Source: Bermanella sp. WJH001 (GTDB lineage: Bacteria > Pseudomonadota > Gammaproteobacteria > Pseudomonadales > Oceanobacteraceae). From it: a stretch of 64,000 nt of DNA. The first letter of the stretch is position 1; every line of letters begins with the position of its first letter. This document shows positions 17,763-25,568 of this stretch, piece by piece. Location: the NCBI RefSeq assembly GCF_030070105.1, contig NZ_JASJOO010000003.1:667155-731154 (forward strand), written 5' to 3'. A program made the translations under genes and the position numbers. Below the pieces are notes generated by a model. The model saw only the letters and a program-made list of their open reading frames with translations. It searched no databases and had not been told where the DNA came from.

Positions 17763-17853
17763 GGCCACTCCAAATAAGACTCCTTAATTCAGAGTAGCAC
17801 AGGATTTTTCGGCTATTTATTCAATCGAGGCCTAATAACACCAAGCTATCAAT

Positions 17854-18663
17854 TCATTCAAAATTCACCCCTGTTGCCACTAACCGCAAATGGGTTTCAC
17901 TGACGCCAATTTGCTTTAAATCGACCCCTCTAAACTGCAAATCTTGTTGCACAAGGGCCTGTAAAGAACGCAGCACATCATCTTCGCAGTGCAAACCTGC
18001 GTAAATCCCTGTTATTAACCCCTTGGGGATCTTGCTACTGAGGACCCCTTCTTTGTTTTGATCTAACACGGATAATGGCCTGATTAAGCGCCACTCTTGC
18101 TCATAAGCAAAATGCTCTGGTCTTCGAAATAGCGCAGGAAAAGGATCGTTACTAGAGGGTAACGCAGGCCTTGAATCGTCATACTCTACGTTTGCAAACA
18201 GTTGAGGTTTTTCGTTAAAACTTGTAGCGCTAAAATACTCATGTTGGTGGTCTACCTTGATTGCAATCCCATTGTGTTGACACATGCTTTGCCAAAGGCC
18301 TTGCTGATAAATATTTTTAAACACGCGCAAGCACGCCACTTTTTCATATTGATCCAATGAGGCTAAACCTAACTGTTTAGGCGTTTTAGGACGCTGTATT
18401 TGCTTTTCAATCTGCTCCCTTTTTTGTTTGGTCTGCTCTAAATAATAATCAAACGTCACCATAGCCTGAATATGCGGCTCTAGCGCGTCATACATGCCTT
18501 TAATCGCCTGTGAGAATTCACCATCACTTAACGGCTGATTCGCCCCTGGCAGGTGCACTCTTTTATTGATGATAAAAGGATCATCCAGTTGCGAAATCGT
18601 TTCAAAAGGCAGACGAAGTTGCTTTAAAAGTGGCAGTTGCGAAAGGGATATAAAAATAAACAT
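17854..18663 (-). CDS. DUF2971-family protein
   Basis: A 269-residue soluble protein. The C-terminal half shows the DUF2971 pattern (YFSATSFNEKPQLFANVEYD, RPEHFAYEQEWRLIRPL, PKGLITGIYAGLHCEDDVL). These proteins are widespread, often in accessory or defence-adjacent DNA, and have no established function. The N-terminus fits the family motif in which a loop ending in DPF follows a leucine-rich helix. It faces away from the non-coding RNA locus, so its promoter probably lies at 18664-18735. Confidence 0.8.
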   Translation of the reverse strand: MFIFISLSQLPLLKQLRLPFETISQLDDPFIINKRVHLPGANQPLSDGEFSQAIKGMYDALEPHIQAMVTFDYYLEQTKQKREQIEKQIQRPKTPKQLGLASLDQYEKVACLRVFKNIYQQGLWQSMCQHNGIAIKVDHQHEYFSATSFNEKPQLFANVEYDDSRPALPSSNDPFPALFRRPEHFAYEQEWRLIRPLSVLDQNKEGVLSSKIPKGLITGIYAGLHCEDDVLRSLQALVQQDLQFRGVDLKQIGVSETHLRLVATGVNFE

Positions 18664-18737
18664 AGTCGTTCAATTGTTTTCTTTTAGTGTAGCTGTGAAT
18701 CACAAAAAGTGTTTGGTAAGCAAATGCCTAACCACCT

Positions 18738-18755
18738 TGTAAGAGATCTCCTACA
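18738..18755. promoter_or_regulatory. GacA/UvrY-type upstream activating site
   Basis: TGTAAGAGATCTCCTACA matches the published GacA-box palindrome TGTAAG-N6-CTTACA, and the frequent full form TGTAAGAGATCTCTTACA, at 17 of 18 positions. It lies about 180 bases before the inferred start of the GGA-rich RNA, the spacing known for the rsm/csr sRNA promoters of Pseudomonas and enterobacteria. Confidence 0.85.
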
Positions 18756-18870
18756 CGATACGTGAGAAATACGTATAACTTACTACCGGTTTTCGTTCAT
18801 GTTATCTCAGAAGAGAGCTGCAGAGTGCGCCAATCCTAGGCTTGGGTGATAGTCTCAAAAATAGCAATAT

Positions 18871-18909
18871 ATCCTGTATGGAAATTAACCAGACAGGATT
18901 TTATTTTTT
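18871..18909 (+). terminator. terminator-like hairpin before the GGA-rich RNA
   Basis: Inverted repeat ATCCTGT (18871-18877) / ACAGGAT (18893-18899), followed by TTTATTTTTT. It could end a short transcript started closer to the GacA site, or be a promoter-proximal structural element. The T-run leads straight into an extended -10-like sequence TGC-TAAATT (18909-18917). Confidence 0.45.
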
Positions 18910-18923
18910 GCTAAATTAGACCC

Positions 18924-19735
18924 CGTTCAGGACGAACCAATAAGGATGCCAGTTACGGAGCAACTGGTTAACACGGAAGTGTGACGAAGGATTGATAGAC
19001 CGCTATTGGACGGTGGACCTAGGGTGCTTTGGCAGGAAATAACTAGGATTGATATTTCCTGTCACTTTAGCTTCCACCGCTTTTTTTAGGATAAAAAAAG
19101 CGCTAGATCGAACGGAGTCATTGGACGGTACTCACCCAATTAGGGTGCTATGACAAACCATATCTAGGATGGATATTCATTGTCAGTTTAACCGCCACCG
19201 CTTTTAGGGATAAAAAGCGCTAGATCGAACGGAATCATTGGACGGTACTCACCCAATTAGGGTGCTATGACAAACCATATCTAGGATGGATATTCATTGT
19301 CAGTTCAACCGCCATCGCTTTTAGGAATAAAAAGCGCTAGATCGAACGGAATCATTGGACGGTACTCACCCAATTAGGGTGCTATGACAAACCATATCTA
19401 GGATGGATATTCATTGTCAGTTTAACCGCCACCGCTTTTAGGGATTAAAAGCGCTAGATCGAACGGAATCTTAAGGCCAATAACCAAATATCTAGGATGG
19501 ATTTTGATTGTTATTTGCGCCAAAACTTTTCAGGATGAAAGGTTAACGTCTTACGGATAGACACACTGAATTCAAAACTTGTTTCTAGGATGAAATAAGT
19601 AAAGGATGTTTCATTGGATGATTCACACCATCAGGAAGATGGGCCATTGGACGGCAACTTCACGGAAGACATTCAGCAACGCATGATGCGCTTATAACCA
19701 CGGAGTGGTTAACTGCTGAATCCCCCCCTCTTTTT
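18924..19735 (+). ncRNA. giant CsrB/RsmZ-type CsrA(RsmA)-sequestering sRNA
   Basis: The stretch has no long reading frame but about 37 GGA triplets by hand count, where about 13 would be expected by chance. Many sit in hairpin loops: GTTC-AGGAC-GAAC (18925), CAGTT-ACGGAGC-AACTG (18950), ACAC-GGAA-GTGT (18971), a 10-bp stem with AGGAT loop (19078-19102), ATATC-TAGGATG-GATAT (19160, repeated), CCATC-AGGAA-GATGG (19628), TAACCAC-GGA-GTGGTTA (19695). CsrA/RsmA binds such loops, and CsrB, CsrC and RsmX/Y/Z sequester it this way. A GacA-type site lies upstream. The 3' end is inferred from TTCAGCA/TGCTGAA pairing (19672-19720) followed by CCCCCCCTCTTTTT. The 5' end is inferred from TAAATT at 18912. 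About 810 nt is far longer than E. coli CsrB (about 370 nt). Confidence 0.87.
19100..19450 (+). repeat. three 117-bp tandem units inside the GGA-rich RNA
   Basis: Units start at 19100, 19217 and 19334, each beginning GCGCTAGATCGAACGGA and spaced exactly 117 bases apart, with only a few substitutions. A diverged related unit precedes them (about 18995-19099). A truncated, diverged one follows (19451 to about 19500). Each full unit holds five GGA triplets and a TGACAA/TTGTCA hairpin whose loop is TAGGATG. Confidence 0.95.
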
Positions 19736-19751
19736 GCTTATTTCAAGCACA

Positions 19752-20507
19752 TTACCATAACGTATTTAACCACATGGCCAAGCGCCAAGAAGCTCGACTA
19801 AGTTGTGTCTGTGTAATGTTGTCAGCCATGACCAAATAGTCATCGGTTAATGGTTTATTTTCATGGGCCAGATAAACAGAATTTACCGCAATCCCATGGC
19901 TTTCTTCTGCCCATGCAACCGGATTACTCACATCAACTGAAATAGCGTTGGCGTTTATTTTATTAGCACCACTTAGCACATCCCGATCAAAACGCTTAAC
20001 AACTTGGTTATCCCAAAATTTATGAAGAGTGACACTTTTACCTTCATATTTAATTTCGTACCAATTGCCGCCTCTGTCTTCAAATAAACCAGCATGTAAT
20101 GGCTGATGCACATCCGCAATTAAGTGTATCAGCATGCGCAGTGCGAGAGTTTGTTCTTTTTCGCTACCGTTTTTAGCAATCCGGCTAAAGTCTTTAATGG
20201 CTTCAACCACACACTTATTATTTTTACAGTCACGAGCTTTGTCATATTTGGTGGCCATTTTTGGCATGTTCACATAATGAAGTGGCTTTAAATAATTAAA
20301 AGACTCATTACTTTTAATTTGATCCGCCCAAACACTGGCTTCAATAAATTTATGCTCACCTACACCTAATAACCGTTCAACAGACTGCTTAGCAAAAGGG
20401 GTTAAATTTTGCCAAGCGGCCGCGGCCACCATCTTGTGGCCAAGATCGCTAAAAGCCCACAGGCTTTGGCTAAACATTAGAAATACAACGAACAGTAATT
20501 TTTTCAT
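19752..20507 (-). CDS. S1/P1-type zinc nuclease
   Basis: A 251-residue exported nuclease that degrades single-stranded nucleic acids to 5'-nucleotides. The signal peptide (MKKLLFVVFLMFSQSLWA) would leave FSDLGHKMVA as the mature N-terminus. Zinc-ligand motifs are present: GH near the N-terminus, WAD (about residue 60), LHYVNMP, and HLIADVHQPLHAG (about 128-140). Most family members begin the mature chain with Trp, whose main-chain atoms bind zinc; here it would be Phe. It lies between the two halves of the Pho regulon, so phosphate scavenging from nucleic acids is possible, but no Pho box is visible upstream. Confidence 0.88.
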   Translation of the reverse strand: MKKLLFVVFLMFSQSLWAFSDLGHKMVAAAAWQNLTPFAKQSVERLLGVGEHKFIEASVWADQIKSNESFNYLKPLHYVNMPKMATKYDKARDCKNNKCVVEAIKDFSRIAKNGSEKEQTLALRMLIHLIADVHQPLHAGLFEDRGGNWYEIKYEGKSVTLHKFWDNQVVKRFDRDVLSGANKINANAISVDVSNPVAWAEESHGIAVNSVYLAHENKPLTDDYLVMADNITQTQLSRASWRLAMWLNTLW

Positions 20508-20572
20508 GGATTCTTTTTATTATTTTTAAGATGGTCCAGTATAAAGACACTCGTGATGGCTTAAAAGCCACT

Positions 20573-20908
20573 CTAACTTTTTTTATGAAAACGCTCGGCC
20601 AATACACCCAAAATAACAAATGCTACCAATACCACAGGCGCAAACAGCGTGGCCGGAATTTGACGCATTAATTGATGCAATTGCCCTGACCCCCATACGG
20701 TTAAGGCCCCATACCCCAAAGTGCATAACACCACAAACGCGCTAATACGAACCAAGAAAGGGTAAGGTTTAACAAACACACGCACTGTCTTATTAATGGC
20801 GTCACCATAAATCACTAAAAGAGTGGCAACAAACGCCACTGACAACTGCATGCTATAAGGTTTTAGCCAACTATTTGCTTGCAATAAAAGATCTGTTATC
20901 CAATCCAT
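20573..20908 (-). CDS. DUF3392 membrane protein
   Basis: A 111-residue integral membrane protein with three hydrophobic helices (about residues 18-38, 52-70 and 83-104) and basic cytoplasmic ends (RFHKKS). The pattern fits the DUF3392 family of gammaproteobacteria. Function is unknown. It is a single gene, 65 bases upstream of the nuclease gene on the same strand. Confidence 0.75.
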   Translation of the reverse strand: MDWITDLLLQANSWLKPYSMQLSVAFVATLLVIYGDAINKTVRVFVKPYPFLVRISAFVVLCTLGYGALTVWGSGQLHQLMRQIPATLFAPVVLVAFVILGVLAERFHKKS

Positions 20909-21205
20909 ACGCTTCTCCTGAACATTCCGTCATAAGCTTAGGTTAAAAGTCAGAGTCAGACCTTGAACCATGTTTATATTTGTAAAACATTTTTTTGGCA
21001 TTAATTTTACGAAATTCAAAGTACCCCATAACACATTGTTTTAATTGATTTTTTATAATACCGAATTCAGATACATTCTGTAATGGATGCCATTGAGCTA
21101 TATGCTTAGCGCTGGCTATACCTCAATAATATAGCGCCCCACTAGTGAGAAACTGGGTTTGTGTCACACTTGTTTCTACTGAAGAAAATGGAAACGGACT
21201 GTTTC

Positions 21206-21712
21206 ATGAAGCCAAATTATCGCTTGGGGGATTTACTGATCAAACGGGGTTCAATTACCCAAGATCAGTTAGATGAGGCCCTTATTTATCAGCAACAACA
21301 TCAGCTCACCCTGGGTAAAGCCTTGGTTGCTTTAGGCTACATAAATAAATCCAAAGTACGCCGCACCTTGATCAAACAGCACTGGTTACGCAAAGTTGCG
21401 GCCATCACAGCTTTGGTCATGGCACCATTATCTTTTTGCCATGGCAACAATGATGAGTTAGAGCTGTTGCCCGAGTATGAATATACACAGGTGGCTCAAA
21501 CCCCTTGTCCATTTGATAGCACCGAGAACCAGTATGGATTTCACAACAATGAAGTTGATCTAAGCTTAGTTGAAGCGGCTTCAGCAGCTTTATGGTACGT
21601 CTCACAGGGTGGCATTGAGAACGGCGAGTTAGCGGATGTCCCCGTGCAATTGAACTTAAGCAGCAAAGGTATTGATAGCGGTGTTTCTTTGAGCCTGAGC
21701 GTGAAATTCTAA
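21206..21712 (+). CDS. small protein with MshEN/GspE N-terminal-like segment
   Basis: A 168-residue protein. Residues about 4-55 (YRLGDLLIKRGSITQDQLDE, ALVALGYINKSKVRRTL) match the GspE/MshE N-terminal fold. In MshE that fold binds cyclic di-GMP through two RLGxxL-type motifs, and here RLGDLL and LGKAL can be seen. A hydrophobic stretch follows (VAAITALVMAPLSFCHG), then an acidic, probably exported tail. The ATG at 21206 is chosen because the domain starts there. No standard ribosome binding site is visible; the leader reads ATGGAAACGGACTG. Function is unknown. An upstream GTG at 21161 would add 15 residues. Confidence 0.7.
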   Translation: MKPNYRLGDLLIKRGSITQDQLDEALIYQQQHQLTLGKALVALGYINKSKVRRTLIKQHWLRKVAAITALVMAPLSFCHGNNDELELLPEYEYTQVAQTPCPFDSTENQYGFHNNEVDLSLVEAASAALWYVSQGGIENGELADVPVQLNLSSKGIDSGVSLSLSVKF

Positions 21713-21756
21713 ATTTCGCTGCGGGCTTTTATTTTATTCCCACGTTTTTGATACGC

Positions 21757-21790
21757 AAAAAAAAGCCCGCTTATTACTAAGCGGGCTTTA
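21757..21790 (-). terminator. terminator of tRNA-Thr
   Basis: Stem AAAGCCCGCTTA / TAAGCGGGCTTT with a short loop and an A8 run on the plus strand, which is T8 on the minus strand. It follows the tRNA gene on its strand. A lone GCGGGCTTTTATTTT at 21720-21734 resembles half of the same hairpin after the plus-strand gene. Confidence 0.85.
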
Positions 21791-21798
21791 AAAATTCG

Positions 21799-21874
<76 letters not shown>

Positions 21875-22033
21875 ACGAATTGGAGCGCATTTTATGGAGA
21901 AGTCGCTTCGGGGTCAAGCCTTTTCTCACACTGTTTTATAACTTTTTTTCAAATACTTTCAAAGACTTAGGATTTTAAGGGGTTTACGGGCAATCATGCT
22001 TAAAACCACCGCTAAAATCCTATGCATTAACGC

Positions 22034-22753
22034 TTATTTTTCGACTACGCGTTCCATTTCATCAATGCTGATGTGGCGCACGTCTTTGCCTTTCACTAGG
22101 TAAATCACGTTCTCTGCAATGTTACGAGCGTGGTCACCAATACGCTCAAGCGCACGTAAAGACCAGATCACATTCATCACACGTTTGATTGAGCGTGGGT
22201 CTTCCATCATGAAGGTCACCATTTCACGCATGGCGCTTTCATATTCACGGTCAACGTCTTTGTCTTCCTGGGCAACGGCTAAGGCGGTATCCACATCTAA
22301 GCGCGCAAAAGCGGTCAATGCGTTCTGAGTCATGCGACGTACACGATCACCGATGTGGCGAATCTCAACATAACCACGTGGGGATTCACCCTCTTCACAT
22401 AGTTTCATGGCAAGGCGGGCGATTTTAGCGCTCTCGTCACCGATGCGCTCTAAGTCGTTCACCGCTTTGCTGGCTGCAATCACTAAACGTAGGTCGCTGG
22501 CTGCTGGCTGACGACGCGCGATGATACGAGTGCACTCTTCATCAATGTCGATTTCCATTTGGTTTATGCGTTTATCGGTAGCACGTACATTAACCGCAAG
22601 ATCACTATCGGCTTCGATTAACGATTTAATCGCATCACCAACTTGTTGCTCAACCAAGCCACCCATTTCTAGTACGTGGCTTTTTACCCTTTCTAACTCG
22701 TCATTAAACTGCTGACTAATGTGGTCAGTATGGGCATCGTTTGTTAAATCCAT
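22034..22753 (-). CDS. phoU: phosphate signalling regulator PhoU
   Basis: A 239-residue all-helical protein made of two three-helix bundles. PhoU links Pst transporter status to PhoR and represses the Pho regulon when phosphate is plentiful. Its metal-binding motifs are seen as DERIGDESAKIAR (about residues 96-108) and ALERIGDHARNIAENV (about 202-217). It is the last gene of the pst operon, 194 bases after pstB. That gap contains an imperfect inverted repeat (around 22858-22912) but no T-run terminator. Confidence 0.96.
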   Translation of the reverse strand: MDLTNDAHTDHISQQFNDELERVKSHVLEMGGLVEQQVGDAIKSLIEADSDLAVNVRATDKRINQMEIDIDEECTRIIARRQPAASDLRLVIAASKAVNDLERIGDESAKIARLAMKLCEEGESPRGYVEIRHIGDRVRRMTQNALTAFARLDVDTALAVAQEDKDVDREYESAMREMVTFMMEDPRSIKRVMNVIWSLRALERIGDHARNIAENVIYLVKGKDVRHISIDEMERVVEK

Positions 22754-22947
22754 CTCTTTCCCCTTTTGCTATTGCTAGCTAAATTTTTCTTTCACTTAGA
22801 GCAAGTAATCACTCTTAACTATTTTGAGTGTTTGCGGCGACGGGCTGACAAGACATATTAAATTTGAATTTAAGGCGTGTATTAAACATACATAACACGA
22901 ACTCAAATTGGATATAACGCCGTCAGCACAAGTAAGCTAGCTCAAAA

Positions 22948-23787
22948 TTAGCCGTAACGACCAGTGATGTAGTCTTCTGTCTGTTTCTTTTGTGGGTTCG
23001 TAAACAACTGATCCGTATCACCAAATTCGATCATGTCACCCATGTACATAAACGCGGTGTAATCACTCACACGAGCCGCCTGTTGCATGTTGTGGGTTAC
23101 GATGGCAATGGTGAAATCGTTTTTCAGTTCGTGAATCAGCTCTTCAATTTTTAATGTTGATATTGGGTCAAGTGCTGACGCAGGTTCATCTAATAATAGC
23201 ACTTCTGGTTTTACTGCAATGGTGCGCGCAATAACCAAACGCTGCTGCTGACCACCTGACATGCCTAGGGCGCTTTCGTGTAGGCGATCTTTTACTTCAT
23301 TCCAAAGCGCGGCACTTTTTAATGCCCACTCTACGGTTTCATCAATTTGACGTTTTTTCTTAATGCCTTGAATACGCAAACCATAGGCTACGTTTTCGTA
23401 AATGCTTTTTGGAAATGGGTTTGGTTTTTGGAATACCATGCCCACGCGACGACGCAGCTCAGCCACATCGACCCCTTTTTGATAAATGTTTTGATCATCT
23501 AATAATATTTCACCTGAAATATTACAACCATCAACCAAATCGTTCATACGGTTAAAGCAGCGTAACAGTGTTGATTTACCACAACCCGACGGGCCGATAA
23601 ACGCAGTCACGCGTTTTTTCGGGATAATCATATCAATGCCGTGTAGTGCTTCTTTGTCGCCATAACTTAAACGTAAGTCATTTACTTTTAGCGCTGGGAT
23701 TTCTTTCGATAAATCTAAGTGCTTAGATTCACGACCCATGGCTGACATGTCGATGCTATGGCCTTTTTTTTCAGTTGCTTCAGTCAT
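22948..23787 (-). CDS. pstB: phosphate ABC transporter ATP-binding protein PstB
   Basis: A 279-residue cytoplasmic ATPase that powers high-affinity phosphate uptake through PstA/PstC. Walker A is GPSGCGKST, the signature is MSGGQQQRL, and Walker B is [12 protein letters not shown], followed by the switch histidine ([11 protein letters not shown]). The ATG at 23787 is preferred. A frame open back to 23865 would add 26 residues that run into degenerate heptamer repeats. The N-terminal 35 residues before the ABC domain are a little longer than in E. coli PstB. Confidence 0.96.
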   Translation of the reverse strand: MTEATEKKGHSIDMSAMGRESKHLDLSKEIPALKVNDLRLSYGDKEALHGIDMIIPKKRVTAFIGPSGCGKSTLLRCFNRMNDLVDGCNISGEILLDDQNIYQKGVDVAELRRRVGMVFQKPNPFPKSIYENVAYGLRIQGIKKKRQIDETVEWALKSAALWNEVKDRLHESALGMSGGQQQRLVIARTIAVKPEVLLLDEPASALDPISTLKIEELIHELKNDFTIAIVTHNMQQAARVSDYTAFMYMGDMIEFGDTDQLFTNPQKKQTEDYITGRYG

Positions 23788-23855
23788 AATTTGATTCACT
23801 ATCTTTAAAATTCGTTTATATATGTCGGTGGAGAGCAAAGATCTTTTGTGTCTTT

Positions 23856-23876
23856 CGTCTCCCATCTAACGTCTAA
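23856..23876. repeat. degenerate heptamer repeat in pstA-pstB gap
   Basis: Three successive 7-mers, CGTCTCC, CATCTAA and CGTCTAA, share the central TCT and resemble the CATCTCA and CATCTGA heptamers found elsewhere in the window. Confidence 0.55.
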
Positions 23877-23880
23877 TCTA

Positions 23881-25557
23881 TTACATCTCTAGCGCTTTAT
23901 ATTTTTCACGTAAGTGGTTACGAATATAAATGGCGGATAAATTCAGTAACGCAATCACTAGTACTAATAACAACGCCGTGGCATAAACCAAAGGACGTGC
24001 CGCTTCGACGTTAGGACTTTGGAAACCCACATCGTAAATATGAAAACCTAGGTGCATGAATTTTTGATCTAGGTGTAAAAACGGATAGTTACCATTAAGT
24101 GGCAGTGTTGGTGCCAGCTTAACCACACCAACTAACATTAACGGTGCTACTTCACCGGCGGCACGGGCCACGGCTAAAATCACACCTGTCATCATGGCGG
24201 GGCTGGCCATTGGTAAAATCACACGAGTTAAGGTTTCCCATTTGGTGGCACCTAAAGCAAGAGAGCCTTCACGAATCATTCGAGGGATACGCGCCAGACC
24301 TTCTTCGGTTGCCACTATAACAACTGGCAAGGTTAATAACGCCAAGGTGATGGACGCCCACAATAAACCTGAGGTACCAAAGGTTGGTGACGGTAATGCT
24401 TCTGGGAAGAACAATTCATCGATGGTGCCACCCAAAAAGTAAACAAAAAAGCCTAAACCAAATACACCATAAACAATTGATGGCACACCGGCTAAGTTAT
24501 TTACTGCAATTCGAATCACTTTTGTGATGGCGCCTTGCTTGGCGTATTCACGTAAATATACAGCGGCAATAACACCCAATGGTGTCACCATAATGGCCAT
24601 TAGAATTACCATTAACACAGTACCAAATATGGCAGGGAATACGCCGCCTTCTGTGTTGGCTTCACGGGGATCGTCCCCTAAAAATTCACCAAGCTTAGAA
24701 AAGTAGTGACCAATCTTAGCAAACAAGCCCATGTTGTTTGGCTCAAACGCACGCACCACTTCTGACATTTTAATGTGGACACTTTGGCCACCCATTTCGA
24801 TGGCGGTGAAGTGGTCACGCTCAAGCGCTTCATACAACTCACCAAGCTCACCTTGATAGCCTTCATATTCGGCATTTAATTCTGCACGGGCGGCTTCTAA
24901 TTCGGCTTTTTGTTCGTCGCCGTAATTTTTATTCAACTCATAAGAGCGCTGTTTTAAACGAAGACGTTCAATCTGATAGTTAATGGCACCAATGTCATGT
25001 TTTTGAATGTCCATGATTTGCTCATGAATAGTCAAAGCTCGTTCAATCAAGGTTTGAAAATGCTGCCATGCTTGATCATGGTCCTGCTGGCCATCAGCAA
25101 CTAAGGTTTCACCTTCGTATACTTTATCTAAGAAGCCATAAAAATTACCCCACTCACGACGCTCTATGGCCATGGCTTTTTCAGGGTAGTTAATGTCTGT
25201 TAAGTGATGTTCTAACACCCAGCGGAAATCACCACCGTAAACATCACGGTTACCCACTTTCATTAAAATACGCTTGGCTTCAGCGGCACCGTCTTCGGTG
25301 TTTAAGCCAATGGCTTTAAGTTGCGATTGCGGCACCATTTCAGTGTCGCTGATTTGCCCCATAATAATGGCAGGTTCATTACCTGGCAGTGTGTAAGTGG
25401 CTTCCATAATTTTGCCGGGCCAAAAATGCACTAAGCCTTTAGCCGCAATAAAACCAATCAACCCCAGTACCATGATGATACTGATGGCCACTGCGCCAGC
25501 GTTTAACCAAATAAACGGTGACCCAGATTTAATCCATTCTTTAACTGAAACTCTCAT
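23881..25557 (-). CDS. pstA: phosphate ABC transporter permease PstA (long form)
   Basis: A 558-residue permease, almost twice the length of E. coli PstA (296). Residues about 15-38 form the first helix. A long extracytoplasmic insert follows (about 45-270) that contains a charged coiled-coil (QIERLRLKQRSYELNKNYGD through ELEAARAELNAEYEGYQGEL). The classical permease domain covers about 300-550 with the EAA loop (EGLARIPRMIREGSLALGAT). A good ribosome binding site (GGAG) precedes the ATG. It lies 11 bases after pstC. Long PstA/PstC forms occur in Pseudomonas and relatives. Confidence 0.94.
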   Translation of the reverse strand: MRVSVKEWIKSGSPFIWLNAGAVAISIIMVLGLIGFIAAKGLVHFWPGKIMEATYTLPGNEPAIIMGQISDTEMVPQSQLKAIGLNTEDGAAEAKRILMKVGNRDVYGGDFRWVLEHHLTDINYPEKAMAIERREWGNFYGFLDKVYEGETLVADGQQDHDQAWQHFQTLIERALTIHEQIMDIQKHDIGAINYQIERLRLKQRSYELNKNYGDEQKAELEAARAELNAEYEGYQGELGELYEALERDHFTAIEMGGQSVHIKMSEVVRAFEPNNMGLFAKIGHYFSKLGEFLGDDPREANTEGGVFPAIFGTVLMVILMAIMVTPLGVIAAVYLREYAKQGAITKVIRIAVNNLAGVPSIVYGVFGLGFFVYFLGGTIDELFFPEALPSPTFGTSGLLWASITLALLTLPVVIVATEEGLARIPRMIREGSLALGATKWETLTRVILPMASPAMMTGVILAVARAAGEVAPLMLVGVVKLAPTLPLNGNYPFLHLDQKFMHLGFHIYDVGFQSPNVEAARPLVYATALLLVLVIALLNLSAIYIRNHLREKYKALEM

Positions 25558-25568
25558 GAATCGATCTC

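Noticed and set aside
19100..19450. CRISPR array
   Set aside because: The 117-bp units follow each other directly without unique spacers, and no cas genes are near. The GGA hairpins and GacA site explain the region better.
18924..19735. Decayed coding gene or tandem-repeat protein
   Set aside because: 117 is divisible by 3, but no frame stays open across the units on either strand, while hairpin stems are conserved.
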